A stretch of 64,000 nucleotides of DNA from Mycogone perniciosa (GCA_025331125.1 JAOALB010000012.1:44482-108481); one strand, 5' to 3'; shown: positions 44,431 to 56,908, counted from the stretch's first letter. The notes: a model not told the origin generated them from the sequence alone. Translations and numbers: made by a program.

Positions 44431-44451
44431 GAAAGAAAGAAAGAAAGAAAG
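44431..44451. repeat. (GAAA)5 microsatellite in the leader of the coiled-coil gene
   Basis: Five GAAA units about 65 bases upstream of the ATG at 44368; probably in the 5'UTR. Confidence 0.85.
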
Positions 44452-44753
44452 ACAGTTCTAGCAATTCGACACCCAAGTCCTTGAGACACCACTGCACATA
44501 TCCATTAGACCTGTCTCCAATGTCTCTTTCTTTTGGGGCGGGTTGGTACCTTAAGTGTGCTGCAGATAATTAACGGTCTGGGATGGGAGCTGCGAAACCG
44601 CGTCTCAAAAGTATGGCTGCAGAAATGTGCCAGGCAAGGGACGATGCAGAACGCACAAAAATCAAATGATAGGAGAAAGATGGACGTTTGTGTGTAGGGT
44701 TAGGAAACAAGAAGGTCGTTGGGCGACTGGCAGGGGATTTATTTGTTATATTA

Positions 44754-44781
44754 GTACTCTGTACGGAGTACTTCGTAGTAC
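44754..44781. repeat. Compound palindromic GTAC...CGTAGTAC motif
   Basis: This 28-base stretch packs overlapping copies of the intergenic motif: GTACTCTGTACGGAGTAC followed by TTCGTAGTAC. It lies between two divergent genes (coiled-coil gene and rvb2). Confidence 0.7.
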
Positions 44782-45508
44782 ATGCGTAGAATATTATTAT
44801 GACCTGCTAGCTGGTTGCCCTGTTGGTTGCAGGACGCTAGCTAGCACATCTTTCCGCTAGCGGCAGAAGCCGTAAAGGCGATGGATAATTAAGCTGGAAT
44901 TTATGAAAGGAAAAGTAAATAAATGAAAGAAACACACTCAGACAAAGAAAGAGAAGCTAGGCGAAATACAAACTTCAAAATTGGGTTTCTAAAAGCATTC
45001 TAGCTCTTATGTACTTCGCACACAGAATTTAAATGCAGTAAGCAGAGCAAAAGTTGGGGACAAAGAAAAATAGTTCCCTCCAGATTCTTTGTGCAAGGGG
45101 TGTGGTGTGCGAGTACGAAGTACATGCCATGCCAGCCCAACATGCCTGGTCCTAACTATGTTTCCTACCAAGCTGTTGTGTGATAACAAATAAACTCAAA
45201 TAAACTCCTGTCTCATTTGGATGCTTTGGGTATCGATCGGGGGTTCAGAATTGCCCCCACAGACCCCTATGCATGTAGTAGTACTACTCCGAACAGAATA
45301 CTACTAATACTCGTGAGTGTGAGCGCGGCGATAAGCGCTAGACGCGCGCCTTGCCTGGGGACCATAATTTTCTAGCCTGTATGAAGTACAAAGGTACTTC
45401 GTAGGTCAAGCTCCATCCAGCCTCGTTTGGATCTGCGCAGACCATCGCCTCGTGAACTTCAACACCAACGTCGCGAAGCCATCCTGCGTGCGCAAAACAA
45501 CACACGTC

Positions 45509-47065
45509 ATGGCTGCAGTGAGTCTCCAATGCCTCATCGATATGCGGTGCGTTTCAAAGCTAACCATTGTATCCCCTCCAGCCCCTGGTAACCGTGTCCG
45601 ACACCAAGGACATTCGCGGTCTGAATCTCATCGCCGCACACTCGCACATCCGCGGACTCGGCGTCGATGCTACGAGCCTCGAGCCCAGAGCCGCGTCCCA
45701 AGGTCTTGTTGGCCAGGAAAAGGCGCGCAAGGCTGCAGCAGTTATCCTCCAGATGATCAAGGATGGCAAGATTGCTGGTCGCGCCGTGCTCATTGCTGGG
45801 CCACCCAGGTGAGCACAACTCGCGACATCAACCTAATCGCTCTTAGAACACGCGCTCACAGATGGTCTTTCTTATGTAGCACCGGAAAGACTGCCATTGC
45901 CATGGGAATGTCGCAGTCACTAGGCTCCGATGTCCCCTTCACCACCCTAGCATCCTCTGAGATTTTCTCCCTTGAAATGTCCAAGACCGAGGCTCTCACG
46001 CAAGCTTTCCGCAAATCGATCGGTGTCCGCATAAAGGAAGAGAGCGAGATCATGGAGGGAGAGGTCGTGGAAATCCAGATCGATCGAAGCGTGACTGGCA
46101 GCGCGAAGCAGGGCAAACTGACCATCAAAACTACCGACATGGAGGCCGTTTACGACATGGGCACCAAGATGATTGACGCCATGACCAAGGAGCGTGTCAT
46201 GGCTGGCGATATTATTTCCATTGACAAGTCCTCTGGCAAAATCACCAAGCTCGGCCGATCATACGCCCGATCACGCGATTACGACGCGATGGGTGTCGAT
46301 ACTAAGTTTCTGCAATGCCCGGATGGAGAGTTGCAGAAGCGGAAGGAGGTGGTCCACACAGTCACATTGCACGAGATTGATGTCATCAACTCAAGGACAC
46401 AGGGATTCCTAGCTCTTTTCTCCGGTGACACCGGCGAGATTCGCAGCGAAATTCGGGACCAAATCAACACCAAGGTTGGTGAGTGGAAGGAGGAGGGCAA
46501 GGCGGAGATTGTCCCCGGCGTTCTCTTCATCGATGAGGTGCACATGCTTGACATTGAGTGCTTCTCTTACATCAACCGCGCCCTGGAAGATGACTTGGCT
46601 CCTGTAGTCATCATGGCTAGCAACCGGGGCCACTCGCGTATCCGAGGAACCGATTACCGCAGCCCTCACGGCCTGCCCCTCGATTTCCTGGATCGCGTTG
46701 TTATTATCAATACACACACATACAACCCCGATGAGATCAAGCAGATTCTTGCCATCCGAGCGCAGGAGGAAGAAATCGACATCTCACCGGATGCTCTGGC
46801 CCTCCTCACCAAGATCGGCCAAGAAGCCGGTCTCCGCTACGCCAGCAACCTGATCACCACATCACAGCTTGTCTCCGCAAAGCGAAAAGCCAAGCAGGTC
46901 AGCATTGATGACGTGAAGCGATGTTTCCAGCTCTTCTACGACCCCGCTCGGAGCATTGACTTCGTGACCAAGTCTGAGAAGCGGCTGATTGGCAATGACG
47001 GTGGTGTAGATCTGTCGGTTCAGAACAGCAACGCTAATAACACTGAGACGATGGACCTGAGCTAG
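45509..47065 (+). CDS. rvb2: RuvB-like AAA+ ATPase Rvb2 (pontin/reptin family, reptin type)
   Basis: Exons 45509-45517 (9 bases, MAA), 45582-45808 and 45880-47065 give 473 residues. Rvb1/Rvb2 hexamers serve INO80, SWR1, the R2TP chaperone and snoRNP assembly. The product reads LNLIAAHSHIRGLGVD, Walker A GPPSTGKTAIAMGMSQSLG, SEIFSLEMSKTEALTQAF, Walker B VLFIDEVHMLDIECFSY, sensor-1 IMASNRG, and GLPLDFLDRVVI with GLRYASNLITTSQL (sensor-2 region). KQGKLTIKTTDME and the LEPRAASQGLVGQEKARKAA start point to Rvb2 rather than Rvb1. Intron 2 interrupts Walker A codons (PPS|TGKT). All catalytic motifs are intact. Confidence 0.96.
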   Translation: MAAVSLQCLIDMRCVSKLTIVSPPAPGNRVRHQGHSRSESHRRTLAHPRTRRRCYEPRAQSRVPRSCWPGKGAQGCSSYPPDDQGWQDCWSRRAHCWATQVSTTRDINLIALRTRAHRWSFLCSTGKTAIAMGMSQSLGSDVPFTTLASSEIFSLEMSKTEALTQAFRKSIGVRIKEESEIMEGEVVEIQIDRSVTGSAKQGKLTIKTTDMEAVYDMGTKMIDAMTKERVMAGDIISIDKSSGKITKLGRSYARSRDYDAMGVDTKFLQCPDGELQKRKEVVHTVTLHEIDVINSRTQGFLALFSGDTGEIRSEIRDQINTKVGEWKEEGKAEIVPGVLFIDEVHMLDIECFSYINRALEDDLAPVVIMASNRGHSRIRGTDYRSPHGLPLDFLDRVVIINTHTYNPDEIKQILAIRAQEEEIDISPDALALLTKIGQEAGLRYASNLITTSQLVSAKRKAKQVSIDDVKRCFQLFYDPARSIDFVTKSEKRLIGNDGGVDLSVQNSNANNTETMDLS

Positions 47066-49718
47066 AGAGGAGATGGGGAGGACTCGTTAGGCTGCGTGAG
47101 TTGGCTGGCTGGCGTTTTGGGCAAATTGTGTGAGATCATAAAAAACAAAGCCGTGGATGTGCGGAAATTGTCTGTACCATAACCGATATTTGGCGTAAAG
47201 AGGCTCGCGGATAGAAGAACTCTTTTGATTCTTTTCTTCTATTAGACACTGTGCCATTTTACCTTGGATGCATTGCTGAAACTCGGCATGGCCTATGTGT
47301 TGATATCGAACAAGAGACTGACATAATATCTAGCAAATCAACACAATAAGTCATCCACGTTCTCTTTCAGTCACCACTACTTCCCAGACATGGTTGTTGG
47401 ATCCGCCCAAAGCTTGCCATCTTGCACCAATATCCCAGCTTTGCTTGAACATGGGTAGAGTTGTGCTCGGAGTTATGGGAGGTATCAACGAGTTGCTGGT
47501 AAGATACATCTGGAGCATCAGGATCATCGCCCAGTGGATACATCACGCTGAAGACTCAAGTCAACTTTGTCTTTATCCACAACGCATTGCGTTTTCACAT
47601 ACCATCTTTGCCCCGGGAACATAATCCGGTCTTCATCTCTCAGAGACCTACAACCCCCTCCATGAGCTTTTCCGCGACCAATTGATGTCCATTCTTCCAT
47701 CCTCCCCTATAAGGTTGCGCCTTGCATTGGAGCCTGGAGCTCAACTGTCGAATACCGCACTCCCGTTGGTGGTGCCATTGGTGATGGGCGGTGGTCCTTT
47801 AAGAGCGCCTGACATACGCCTCGAATCCTTTGAGATGCAGGTCAGACGAAAGCATGTTTGCTCCAGACAAGTCATCGCAAGATTGCGCCTCAGTGGCTTA
47901 AGAAACAAGACCCCCCACACAATCATTCGAATAGAAAGTTACTTTCAAGCTGAAGTGCTTTGGGTGGAGGAGCTGTGATATACCATTCATGTTTCCCCCT
48001 GGGGGTTATAATTTTCATTAGGAATCACATCTTCAGCGTAATATAGGTGGGTATGAATCAGGATTCTTGATTGACCATGTCGTGTCCTGATTGCATCACT
48101 GTCAACGAGCCGGAGGAATTGTTCCGCCAAACACTATGCCCCGAAACTATCAACGTGGCTTCTCCACCTGCACCAGGGGATAGAAAGTACCCAGATTATT
48201 AAGATCTTGAAACTAGAGGCAGTACGGAGTGTTGCTGGTAACCCTAACCCTACTACTATTGGCACTAAACCCTCCTCCGTCCTTTTCTTCTCTCCTTCGA
48301 ATGGCTTCAATTGACTCATTCGTTCGCTAACAAATGGTGTCTGATCTTTTATGATTTCTGACATATGATTCACGCCCGCATCTCTTGGGAGGAGGAAACA
48401 AGCCGGGGATGAAACCCATCTCGGCTGGTATGCACGACATGCATCTCCAGGTTCAAAGAGATGACTTGCATCGAACCCTAGGGCCCAACCAGCTCTTACC
48501 GACTCTGTTGGCAACTCAACTGCCGTCCCCGGTTACAAGCATGAAAAATATGCTCCATCTACTAGACTACATGCCTGGCTATGAGAGAAAACTCGGGACA
48601 ATACGGGCGGTCGAGCGGATCAGGACTGTTGAAGGCGTTAACCTCCATACTTGTAAAGAGTCACGCGAGCAACGGTAATCCGCGAACTAACGACATAGTG
48701 TCCGTCCCGCTCCGCCCTTTCTCCGACTTGTCAAGCGATGTGTGGATGCAACCCAAGCTATCACCACCGGTTTGAGGCGGCACAGCTTAATAGCATGTGA
48801 TTTGGGAGGGGGAGGGTAGCTTCCCAACCTCATACTAAAGAGTTGGAGGATTAACAGCCGAGATATCGAGTCAAAGGTCAAGCGGTGAGGTGAATGGTGT
48901 TTCGTTTCCTGGGTCGTACAACGTGGTATTAGTGACTGTGGCTTATCCTAGTCCATCGTGAAGCAACGAACTCTTTTAATACTTTACGTGCACCCAATCA
49001 GGCAGTAGTGCTGCCTAGTATGCTTCATGCTACTTCATTCCAACCGCCTTCTTTAAGAAGCATTGACTGGCTAGAGCAATCCGTGCAACAGCCAATACAA
49101 ACCCCTGGAACTGAGCTACGTAGGGTGGAGTATTCTAGACAATTGCCATGCGGCGTTCTTAGCCTTGGCGATTCGTGTGTTGGACATGTTGGATGGGCAC
49201 TATTTCTCTCCAAAGAGAATGAGGAGGTTGGAGAAAGAGTGAAACTGGAGAAGGATTCTGTGTTTTCACAATCCCCGCGACAGTCTGCACAAAAGATCTT
49301 GCTTCTCGTTTGGGTCTGATTTATCCTGGATCAAGAGTGAGAGTCTATCAATTCTGGGGTTTCTCCAACTAATTGGGGGGATATGATGTTCATATTCATT
49401 CCTATCTCTGATATTTGATATATATCCAAGCATTTCGCGTGAAGCCATTCCTACATTCGTGGTAACATAAAAATCCGTCAACTGCTTCCTGGCCGTCAAG
49501 GCCTTGCACTCTAATCCCTACCCAAAACCCAAAAGACCAACCTATTACAGATTATATACTCGTGGTCCGTAGGTGGTTTTGAAATCAGCTTGCCAGTCCA
49601 ACCACCTTTTGCAGGCAAACGCCATGATCCATCCTGGTGATATGGTATTTCCCAGAATCCAACACCCAGATGTTCCCAAAATATACATAAAACTAGAAGC
49701 AGACATTCAAATGTAAAA
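47066..49718. other. Gene-poor region between rvb2 and the bHLH gene
   Basis: I see no supported gene in 2.65 kb between convergent neighbours. Frames of 60-126 codons occur on both strands (for example 48134-48514 minus, 47682-47978 plus) without domains or credible splice sites. Decayed sequence or a lincRNA is possible but not shown. Confidence 0.5.
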
Positions 49719-51155
49719 TCATCGCCCTTCGACGGCAGCGAGCTGGATGGACAAGGCCTGGTTCCCCCTGAGGAGCTCTTCTAGCCAGTCTGCCGTCATT
49801 GCTAGCATTGTGCTTTTGCTAAATCCACCGCCTTTGAGTCCGGGAACAATATCGCATAGGTCGTCGAAGCCATCCTTGATGAGCGTCCGACGCTTTTGCT
49901 CGCTCCGGATATGGTTCTCCCGTTTCTGCTCCTCGGAAAGGTTCTCTCGGGGTGGTTTTGCACCGCTCAAAGCCGACTTTCGTCGCTTGCCAGCTCCAGT
50001 TTCTCGAGGAGGTGAGGAGATAGACCCATGTCGCTCTAGCTTAGACTTTCTCCTCCTTGTAGCAGACTTCGTGGCATTGCTGTCATCATCCTCTTCCTCC
50101 TCTGCGCCGTCCTTTGTGTTTTTGCTCTTGCGCCTCTTACGAGGGGGCGCTTCTGGGTCCTCTGATCTCTTCAGGAGCTCTGACACGTCTCTAGTCACTC
50201 CTATTGAAAAGGTGCTCTGGTTGTTGACGGGACTTCCGGGGCGTGTAGTAGCGGCACTCTTATTAACTTCTAGGCAATCGAGGCATTTCAACTGTTCTTG
50301 TTGCATGGTCTCGACAGTTTCTTTGTTGGTATCCGGGCTGTAGCCCTGTGGATGGCTGAAATTGGCGTCTGAGCCCCATTGATAATCCGCAGGAACCATG
50401 TTACGGGTGTGCCGCCTGTCTTTGGAACCCCACATCCATTCAGCAAACATATGGTCGTGCTCGTCTTGCAACGAGGCCTTGCGGTTGTCTTCTTTGAATT
50501 CTTCCATCGGCTGATGTCGGAGGTGGCCAACGGGAGGGCCCATGGGTCGTCGTGGACCGGTCGCATCGTGATTTTTAGAAGGCCCGCGCGAAACCGAGCC
50601 GTTCTGGAGCAAAGTCGCCGCAGCACTTAAGACGTCATCGGAAGGGTGTTGCTGATAGGATGTTGACTGAGGGGGTGGTGGCGGCATCAGCTGTGACCCA
50701 GCCATCATTCCCTGAAGACCGGCATGATCGTTAGGATACCCTTGGGGGGGCTCGGAGCCAAGGGATGCTGCGGACTGAGGTCCGAATGATGTAGCCGTTC
50801 CCATGAACTGGGGTGGCAGGTCGAGCCAGACATCGCTGAAATTCAGGCCCTCTCCGAAAGAAGGCATATTGTACTGGTTTGCCGTCATGTCTTCAAAAAA
50901 GGAGCTCAGGAACTTGCTGTCGGTTTCGCTCAACAGAGGAGCGCCGGGCGCAGGTTCGGGGGCATCGAGGAGAGGCTCTTGATTGGCATCAACGGCATCT
51001 GTTCAGTGCGTAGGTCAGATCCAGGCTCAACTCAAGCGATGCATCGGGCAGACGACAAAAAGCCAATAACGCAACGCAAAAACAACTCTGAAGAGTGGAA
51101 TATACGTACAGCCGAATGGCAGAAAAGGGTCGGAATCGGGCTGCGACGAACCCAT
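49719..51155 (-). CDS. bHLH transcription factor (E-box-binding class, MLX-like bHLH)
   Basis: Exons 51110-51155 and 49719-50998 (111-base intron) give 441 residues. The start MGSSQPDSDPFLPFG is supported by clean splicing into an otherwise start-less frame (LLSETDSKFLSSFFEDMT). A conserved-looking N-terminal block (NMPSFGEGLNFSDVWLDLPP) is followed by a Pro/Gln-rich region, EWMWGSKDRRHTRNM, and paired basic/acidic stretches (PPRKRRKSKNTKDGAEEEED). The bHLH is at ~370-430: basic region KRENHIRSEQKRRTLIKDGF with the H-E-R triad of E-box binders, helix 1 DDLCDIVPGLK, loop GGGFSKS, helix 2 TMLAMTADWLEELLRGNQAL. The loop and first helix resemble MLX/Max-like proteins. Target genes are unknown. 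Confidence 0.9.
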
Positions 51156-53933
51156 CCTGGGAGCTTGTTGCACGGCGAGCATGGGTGCGTCTTGGAGATG
51201 TTGCGAGGCAATCCTGTGATCGAGCGAGATATGCCTGGGTCTCGCGTGAGATGGTCAGGCGAAAGCGGCAGCCGTGAGAGGAAGAGTTGTTCTGTTGCCG
51301 TCGTCGTCACTGTCGTCGAAGAACATCTGCCACGGTTGATAGGCGAGCACGAGATCTTAACACATGCAGAAGCTGGGGTAATCCGGGGTAGTGGAAAGGC
51401 GACGGGGGATGTTGGTAGTTTAAAGGTTGGAGGCGTGGTGAACCAACTTATGGTGGGGCTTGGCTGCTTCAGCGGTCTCGATGCATGGGGTCACGGCTTA
51501 GTGATGCTTTGGTCTGGTCTGGCTGGTCTGGTGCTGATGGTGCTGGTGGAAGTTGGAGGAGGGGCGGGGCAAGCCAACCAGGCCGACCAGAGTCCAAGGC
51601 GACCAGGACCACTAAGGAAGAGGCTGCAGAATCGCCCTCAGCAAGCAGCCACCAGCCGCAGCAATGCCCACGAGGTGGTCGGCAAGGCTCACGCCCAGGA
51701 TGCCGCAGGGAGAAGCAACGTGCGTGCTTCGTACTTCGTAGAGGAGGGTGACTTTGCCGCTGGGGGCTGTAAGGACTGCAGTACTAGCAGCCGTGGGGGG
51801 TGGCCGTGGAGGGTGACAGCGGAGCGTCGGTGCAGATCCACGCACGCATGAAGCTGCAATGATGAAGCACGTTGTGAGGCGGCTCTCCCCCGCACAACCG
51901 AGTCGTCATGAAATCTCCGTGGGCAATCCCGCAGAAAACCCAGGTGTCGATGGAGCTAGACGGTAGAATTCTTAGTGGTAAAATCATGGAGCAGTAGCAG
52001 CGTGCACGGCGCTCCGAGAAAAAAAAATGGCACCAAGAAGAAGAAAGGATCCCTGCGGTGTCCCAGGGCGTGACCTGGCGTTGCGTGTGGAGGGGCGATC
52101 CTGTGACGGATACAAAGATATCGTCCTAGAAGGGCTGCTTATTGGTTTCATCACCGCTCTGATTTGCTGCGGCTGTGGCGGTTCGTCCCGCTTGTCTGAC
52201 CAAGCTCCCGCCCCGTATATTGAAATAGCCGGCTTTCGATCTCTCTCCATGACACTATTCTGCAAACCGATCATCACATGCTTTCGGCACAGTCTTAACT
52301 TCTGGTCATGATTGCAGCGGTCGGTGAAAGAACACCGAGATGCAGCCAGGTCACTAGCTCCCGACAAGTTCCGCCATTTAGAGAGAGTGGCATGAGAAGA
52401 GGCAGGCTAAAATTAATAAATAATTATAAAAAATAAACAATTTCACAGTCATGCCTCTCTGATTGCCTTCCAATTAGTAATTAATACCCTTTGATATTGT
52501 TTTTCAGTCTCACCCGCATGAAATAGGCGGATGTTGCGCCAATGCAAGACAAGCTCGGAGACATACGAGCCCATCAATGCAGGATCAGCCATTGCGCCTG
52601 TGTACATCATCGATTGCCCCGTGCGAGTGTCCCTTCCACGCGTTGTCAAGCATTAGGCGTTAAGCATCCGCTGTCAAGAAGCGTCAAAACAGACATGTCC
52701 GACGCTATGTGGATTAGTACATATTAGGTGGTGGCCTTGCTCGTACAACATACTCCGTACGACAACCATGATTGTTCCGCGTGTATGGAGTAAGGAGTAC
52801 AATGTCTTAGACACCCATATGTAACCTACCACTCGGATGCAATGGCGATTATTGTACTATCGATGTATGACGTTTGGAGACTCGGATAACCAGCTCGTAA
52901 CTTGTCTTCCAAGATTATAGTACCTAGTATATACTTCGTGCGCCTTTGAGCATTAATAGAATTAGAAAACAGCACCCAGCAATCAACTTGTAAAATCAAC
53001 ACCAGCGCTATAGATAGTTACTTGGTAGTACTTCGTAGAAGGGCGCTATTCGTGACCCCGGAGAGGCTTCCGGATTTGACATGGCCAGGCCGAGTTCTCG
53101 GCCGTGGCTTTAAAATAGTTCCGATTTTTTTGTTCCCCCAACCTCACAGGTTCCACTGGTGTGCAGGCTTGGTTTTCCAACTTTTTTCTTTTCGCTTCCC
53201 GGCTCATCCTCTTTGAGGGCAGTTTGTGGAACCATGGGCACTGCAGTCGGACTGCCGGCTGGGTCTGAAGCACCATTCTCTAGCAAGATGACTCGTTGCT
53301 GCAGCACGTCTCCACGTCGAAGAGGGGAAAGCAACTGTAAGGAGGATGAATTGAAACATCAGCCGAGGCACCCAGACAGTGAATGACTCCGTAACTATGT
53401 ATTGGCCAAGAGTCCAAGACCATTATCAATTTCATCTTGAAGCATCTCAGCACGTGGTTCGGTTATGCCAAGGGCCAAGGGCCAAAGCCAAGTTAGCGAG
53501 CAAACCTACGAGTGCATGGGCCTATTACCTTGGTACCTACCCCTTGCCAGTGAAATGACGTCCAAGCAAGCTCAACTTCGGCCCACGCCAGCGCAGCGAG
53601 CTGCCTCTCTAGCCAACCCATTGATTCCATTGTCTCGGAGCAACTCTGCCTGCATATGATAATTCTCCCACAGGTCGGTCTGGCGCAGGAACCAAAGGCG
53701 ATTGTGTCTGGGATGTTTTCCTTCCCCTATTTTCCCCACCACTCACATCGTCCCGCAGCAGGGGTCTGATCGCGTCTGCTATCAGCCAGAGCCCCAAACC
53801 GCGTTACATCTTCACACCTCTCATTCCCGGACACTTCCAGAAACACCATCTCTGTCCATAGTACACACCATACCCAGTGCTGCGCATATAAAAATTTAAT
53901 TTTTCCTTCAATCCATGGTTACATGCTTAAACC
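51156..53933. other. Gene-poor region upstream of the bHLH gene and the TMEM135-like gene
   Basis: No gene is supported in 2.8 kb. The bHLH promoter lies from 51156 up. Motif copies occur at 51725-51740, 52751-52760 and 53025-53038. An AT-rich run is at 52409-52440. A long open plus frame (50979-51851) overlaps the first exon of the bHLH gene antisense and shows no domain. Confidence 0.5.
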
Positions 53934-55670
53934 ATGGGCATTGAGATGCAACCCACAGCGGCCGCCCTGCGATCCGGGTCGCCAAAAGGGCCATTGAGGT
54001 TGCAGTCCATACCTCCAGCCCTGCGGCCATTAGCTCGGGCCTACCTTTTGGGATATGCGTCTGCAGTGGCTCCCCGGCTCTTGACGTTGATCCTGCAGTT
54101 TGTATCCAAAAAACGCAGAAATGCCACAAAAATCCTCCCGGCTGAACAGGATGAGCAATCCTTTCTAACCTCTGCACTGCGGATTCTCCGTGCCGGCTTG
54201 GATCTGCAGCGTTTCCCCATGTTTTGTGCAGTCTTGGTTGGAGGGTCAACACTGTTACAGGTGAGAGACCCTTAGGTCCCTGCTTCCAGAACTCCGGGCT
54301 TGATCATCATGGGTTTCAGGCAACCAGACTTGAGTGTTGGAGGCTTGTATCACTGTATTCTAATTTGGGACGCTGTCACAGGAACCTCTGCATGGAATCG
54401 TCAATCGTATTGCCTCACATCTTGGTGAGGCGTCTCGACTGAGGTGAGTCCCAGCCAATATCTGTATTACGTGCTACAACTATCCAATGTATTGATCAAT
54501 ACTGACGAGGAGCTTCCGTAGACTATCAAGGTGGCTGTCCACATTCATAGCAGCATGGTTTGGCCTCCAACTATTGCAGTCTAAGCAGACCCTATCGCAC
54601 TCAAAGTCAGACCCCCTGCAGTCTGATCAGGCCGAAGCACCTCCTAGACGATTTGCTGGCCGGACACTTGACTTGACGCTGTTTGCTGTTACCCGAGCCC
54701 TTGATGTTCTTGTAGGGGAACTATGGTCCCAACACCGTTCTCGCCGCAAGGCGGCGCAGAGGTGGACTACCGTGAGCCTTGCACTTTGAAATGCAATTGA
54801 TGTCTGTATGCTAATCATGACTAGACTGAGAAATTCCTTACCCACATAACCGACCCTTTGGTTTTTGCCGCTTCCTCTGGGCTCATTATGTGGGCATGGT
54901 TTTACTCACCAGACAGTCTTCCTCGCAGCTACAACAAGTGGATTACATCTGCTGCTTCAGTGGACTTGCGCTTGATTGAAGCTCTCCGACGTTGCAGGAA
55001 TGGCGAGCTCCAGTATGGCAAAGAAACCGGCCAAACCCCCTTGTTGGGGTCCATGTGCGCAGACTACAATCTGCCCACTGGATGGGGTGATCCAAGCAAG
55101 GTCATCCCCTTTCCCTGCGAGCTTGTACACATGGGCTGTGGCACATCATGCGAGTATCATGCTTTGCGCCGCTTCCTACGCTCGTGGAAATGGTCCATGT
55201 TGACCTACTTGCCGCTTGCCTTGGCTTTACAGCTACGTAAGCCCAAGCAGATGAATCCCACGAAGGCCATCGTCACCGCTGCTCGATCGTCCACTTTCCT
55301 TGCCATGTTCATCACTCTCTTTTACTACGGTGTGTGTTTAAGCCGCACCCGTCTCGGCCCGCGCCTCATCGGTAAGAATAACGAATGTCGTCAACGCATC
55401 GACGGCGGCCTTTGCGTTGGCACCGGCTGTTTCCTGTGTGGATGGAGCGTGCTTATAGAGACCGTCGGCCGGCAAAAGGACATGGCCTTGTTTGTGGCAC
55501 CACGTGCGTTGGCCACTTTGGTTCCCAGGCGTTATCCGCTGGAGAAGCAATGGCGTGAGAAACTGGTGTTTGCGGCCAGCACGGCAGTTGTGTTTACATG
55601 TGTATTGGAGAACCCGAAGAGGGTGCGAGGCGTTTTAGGTGCAATCATAGGCACGGTTATGAAGGCGTAA
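53934..55670 (+). CDS. TMEM135-like multi-pass membrane protein
   Basis: Exons 53934-54260, 54382-54443, 54522-54771 and 54825-55670 give 494 residues. TMEM135-family proteins are linked to peroxisome and mitochondrial dynamics and resemble Tim17-type folds; the fungal role is not established. Hydrophobic segments are visible: RPLARAYLLGYASAVAPRLL, RLSRWLSTFIAAWFGLQLL, VFAASSGLIMWAWFY, STFLAMFITLFYYGVCL and LVFAASTAVVFTCVL. A Cys-rich block (CELVHMGCGTSCEYHALRRF, about residue 307 on) followed by a membrane segment matches the family's CHxxxxSC-type motif. The end has APRALATLVPRRYPLEKQWR, then GVLGAIIGTVMKA. It converges on get2. Confidence 0.8.
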
Positions 55671-55917
55671 GGGGGGCTGGGCATTAGATGTAGATTATTG
55701 TAATATTTGGATGGGTGAGGTATAGGAGGCGGCAACGCGTTACAGTTAACTACTAGGTAATACTAATCTTGTATTTTACAGACATGCTTTTTACACAGAC
55801 CTGCTCGTTCTTATTAGCATGAACCGTCAGTCAAGTTCACCACAACGGCGCTGTTCTTTCTCTCATGGTTCTTTAAGTATTTGTCTATCAGCACACCTTG
55901 CAACCGCCCATACTCCT

Positions 55918-56908
55918 TCACCCTTTCCACCAAGTACACAAACCAAGAATAAACACGCACGTAAAAATATCCGCCCTCACTGTCGTAAAAATCTGGACAT
56001 ATCGCTGCCCGATCTGCAAATACCCCCTATACGGCTGCGGTATATAGGACACAGCCGTCGCCACAAAGCCCGTAGGCTGCGTGCTAGTCGTGTCCAAGAA
56101 GAAGCGCGAAGAGAGCAGGAGAACCTCCGCCGTAGCAAAAGTCCAGAAGAAGATGCGCTTACGTTGCTCCAGCTCTTCGTCGGACTCCTCCTGGCTACTA
56201 AACGCCAGGGCTGTGCGCTCACGCTCGACTTTTGTGCCGGTGAAATGTGTGGTGAACACGAAGAAGAGGCCCAGACCGAGGGCCACCAGGGCATGGAGAA
56301 TACGCCAGAGGGAGAGGGAGGTGCTGCTGGATTTAGCAGCGGCTTCTTGTTGCTGGGGCATAGGCATGTTGGGGAAGGGTGAACCGCCTGGGATGGCGCC
56401 GGCCATCATTTGTGACATCATCTTCATGAGGGGATCTTCCTCGGCGGGTGTACCTCCGGTGGATTGTTCGGGGCGTTCGAGGCCGAGCATCATCTGCCGT
56501 AGCTGGGCTTCTGAGAGGGAAGGTTCGGGGGTAGAAGAGGCCATAGGAGGAGTTTTGCGCGCTGTCGCCTTGGGGGCGTAGTAATGCTCTGATATGTCAA
56601 CCTCCTCCGGATCAGTGGCGGTAGCAGCAGCAGGGACTTCGGCGGCAGCGGTGGGAGAGGCTGAAGGCGCAGGAATATGTTCCGAGTCTGTACAGCGCAG
56701 TTAGTAAGGGTGCTTTAAGGTAGGAGAGATATAAGGAGCTCAAGGCAGACGAACCTCCCGGAATGCGGCCGCCCATCCCGGTGATCTTGTTCAATCTTGC
56801 TGATCCGCCGGCTTTGATCTTTGCTTCTCGACGCTCCTTGCGCAGGCGCGCCTGTTCGGCGGCTCGCTGGGCGGCAGCATCGCTGGATGTAGCTGTGACT
56901 TCCGTCAT
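55918..56908 (-). CDS. get2: Get2, ER receptor subunit of the GET complex
   Basis: Exons 56755-56908 and 55918-56687 (67-base intron) give 307 residues. Get2 with Get1 receives the Get3-tail-anchored-protein complex at the ER membrane. The cytosolic N-terminus has the Get3-binding Arg-rich motif ARLRKERREAKIKAG (residues 20-34) followed by LNKITGMGGRIPG. A long flexible Ala/Pro/Glu linker precedes SEAQLRQMMLGLERPEQS and a Met-rich PLMKMMSQMMAG segment. The C-terminus has three hydrophobic stretches: LWRILHALVALGLGLFFVFT, IFFWTFATAEVLLLSSRFFL and IFTTVRADIFTCVFILGLCT. Architecture and length fit fungal Get2. Confidence 0.88.

Noticed and set aside
50979..51851. 290-codon plus-strand frame antisense to the bHLH 5' end
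   Set aside because: It overlaps a well-supported gene start antisense and has low-complexity Gly/Arg/Val composition without domains.
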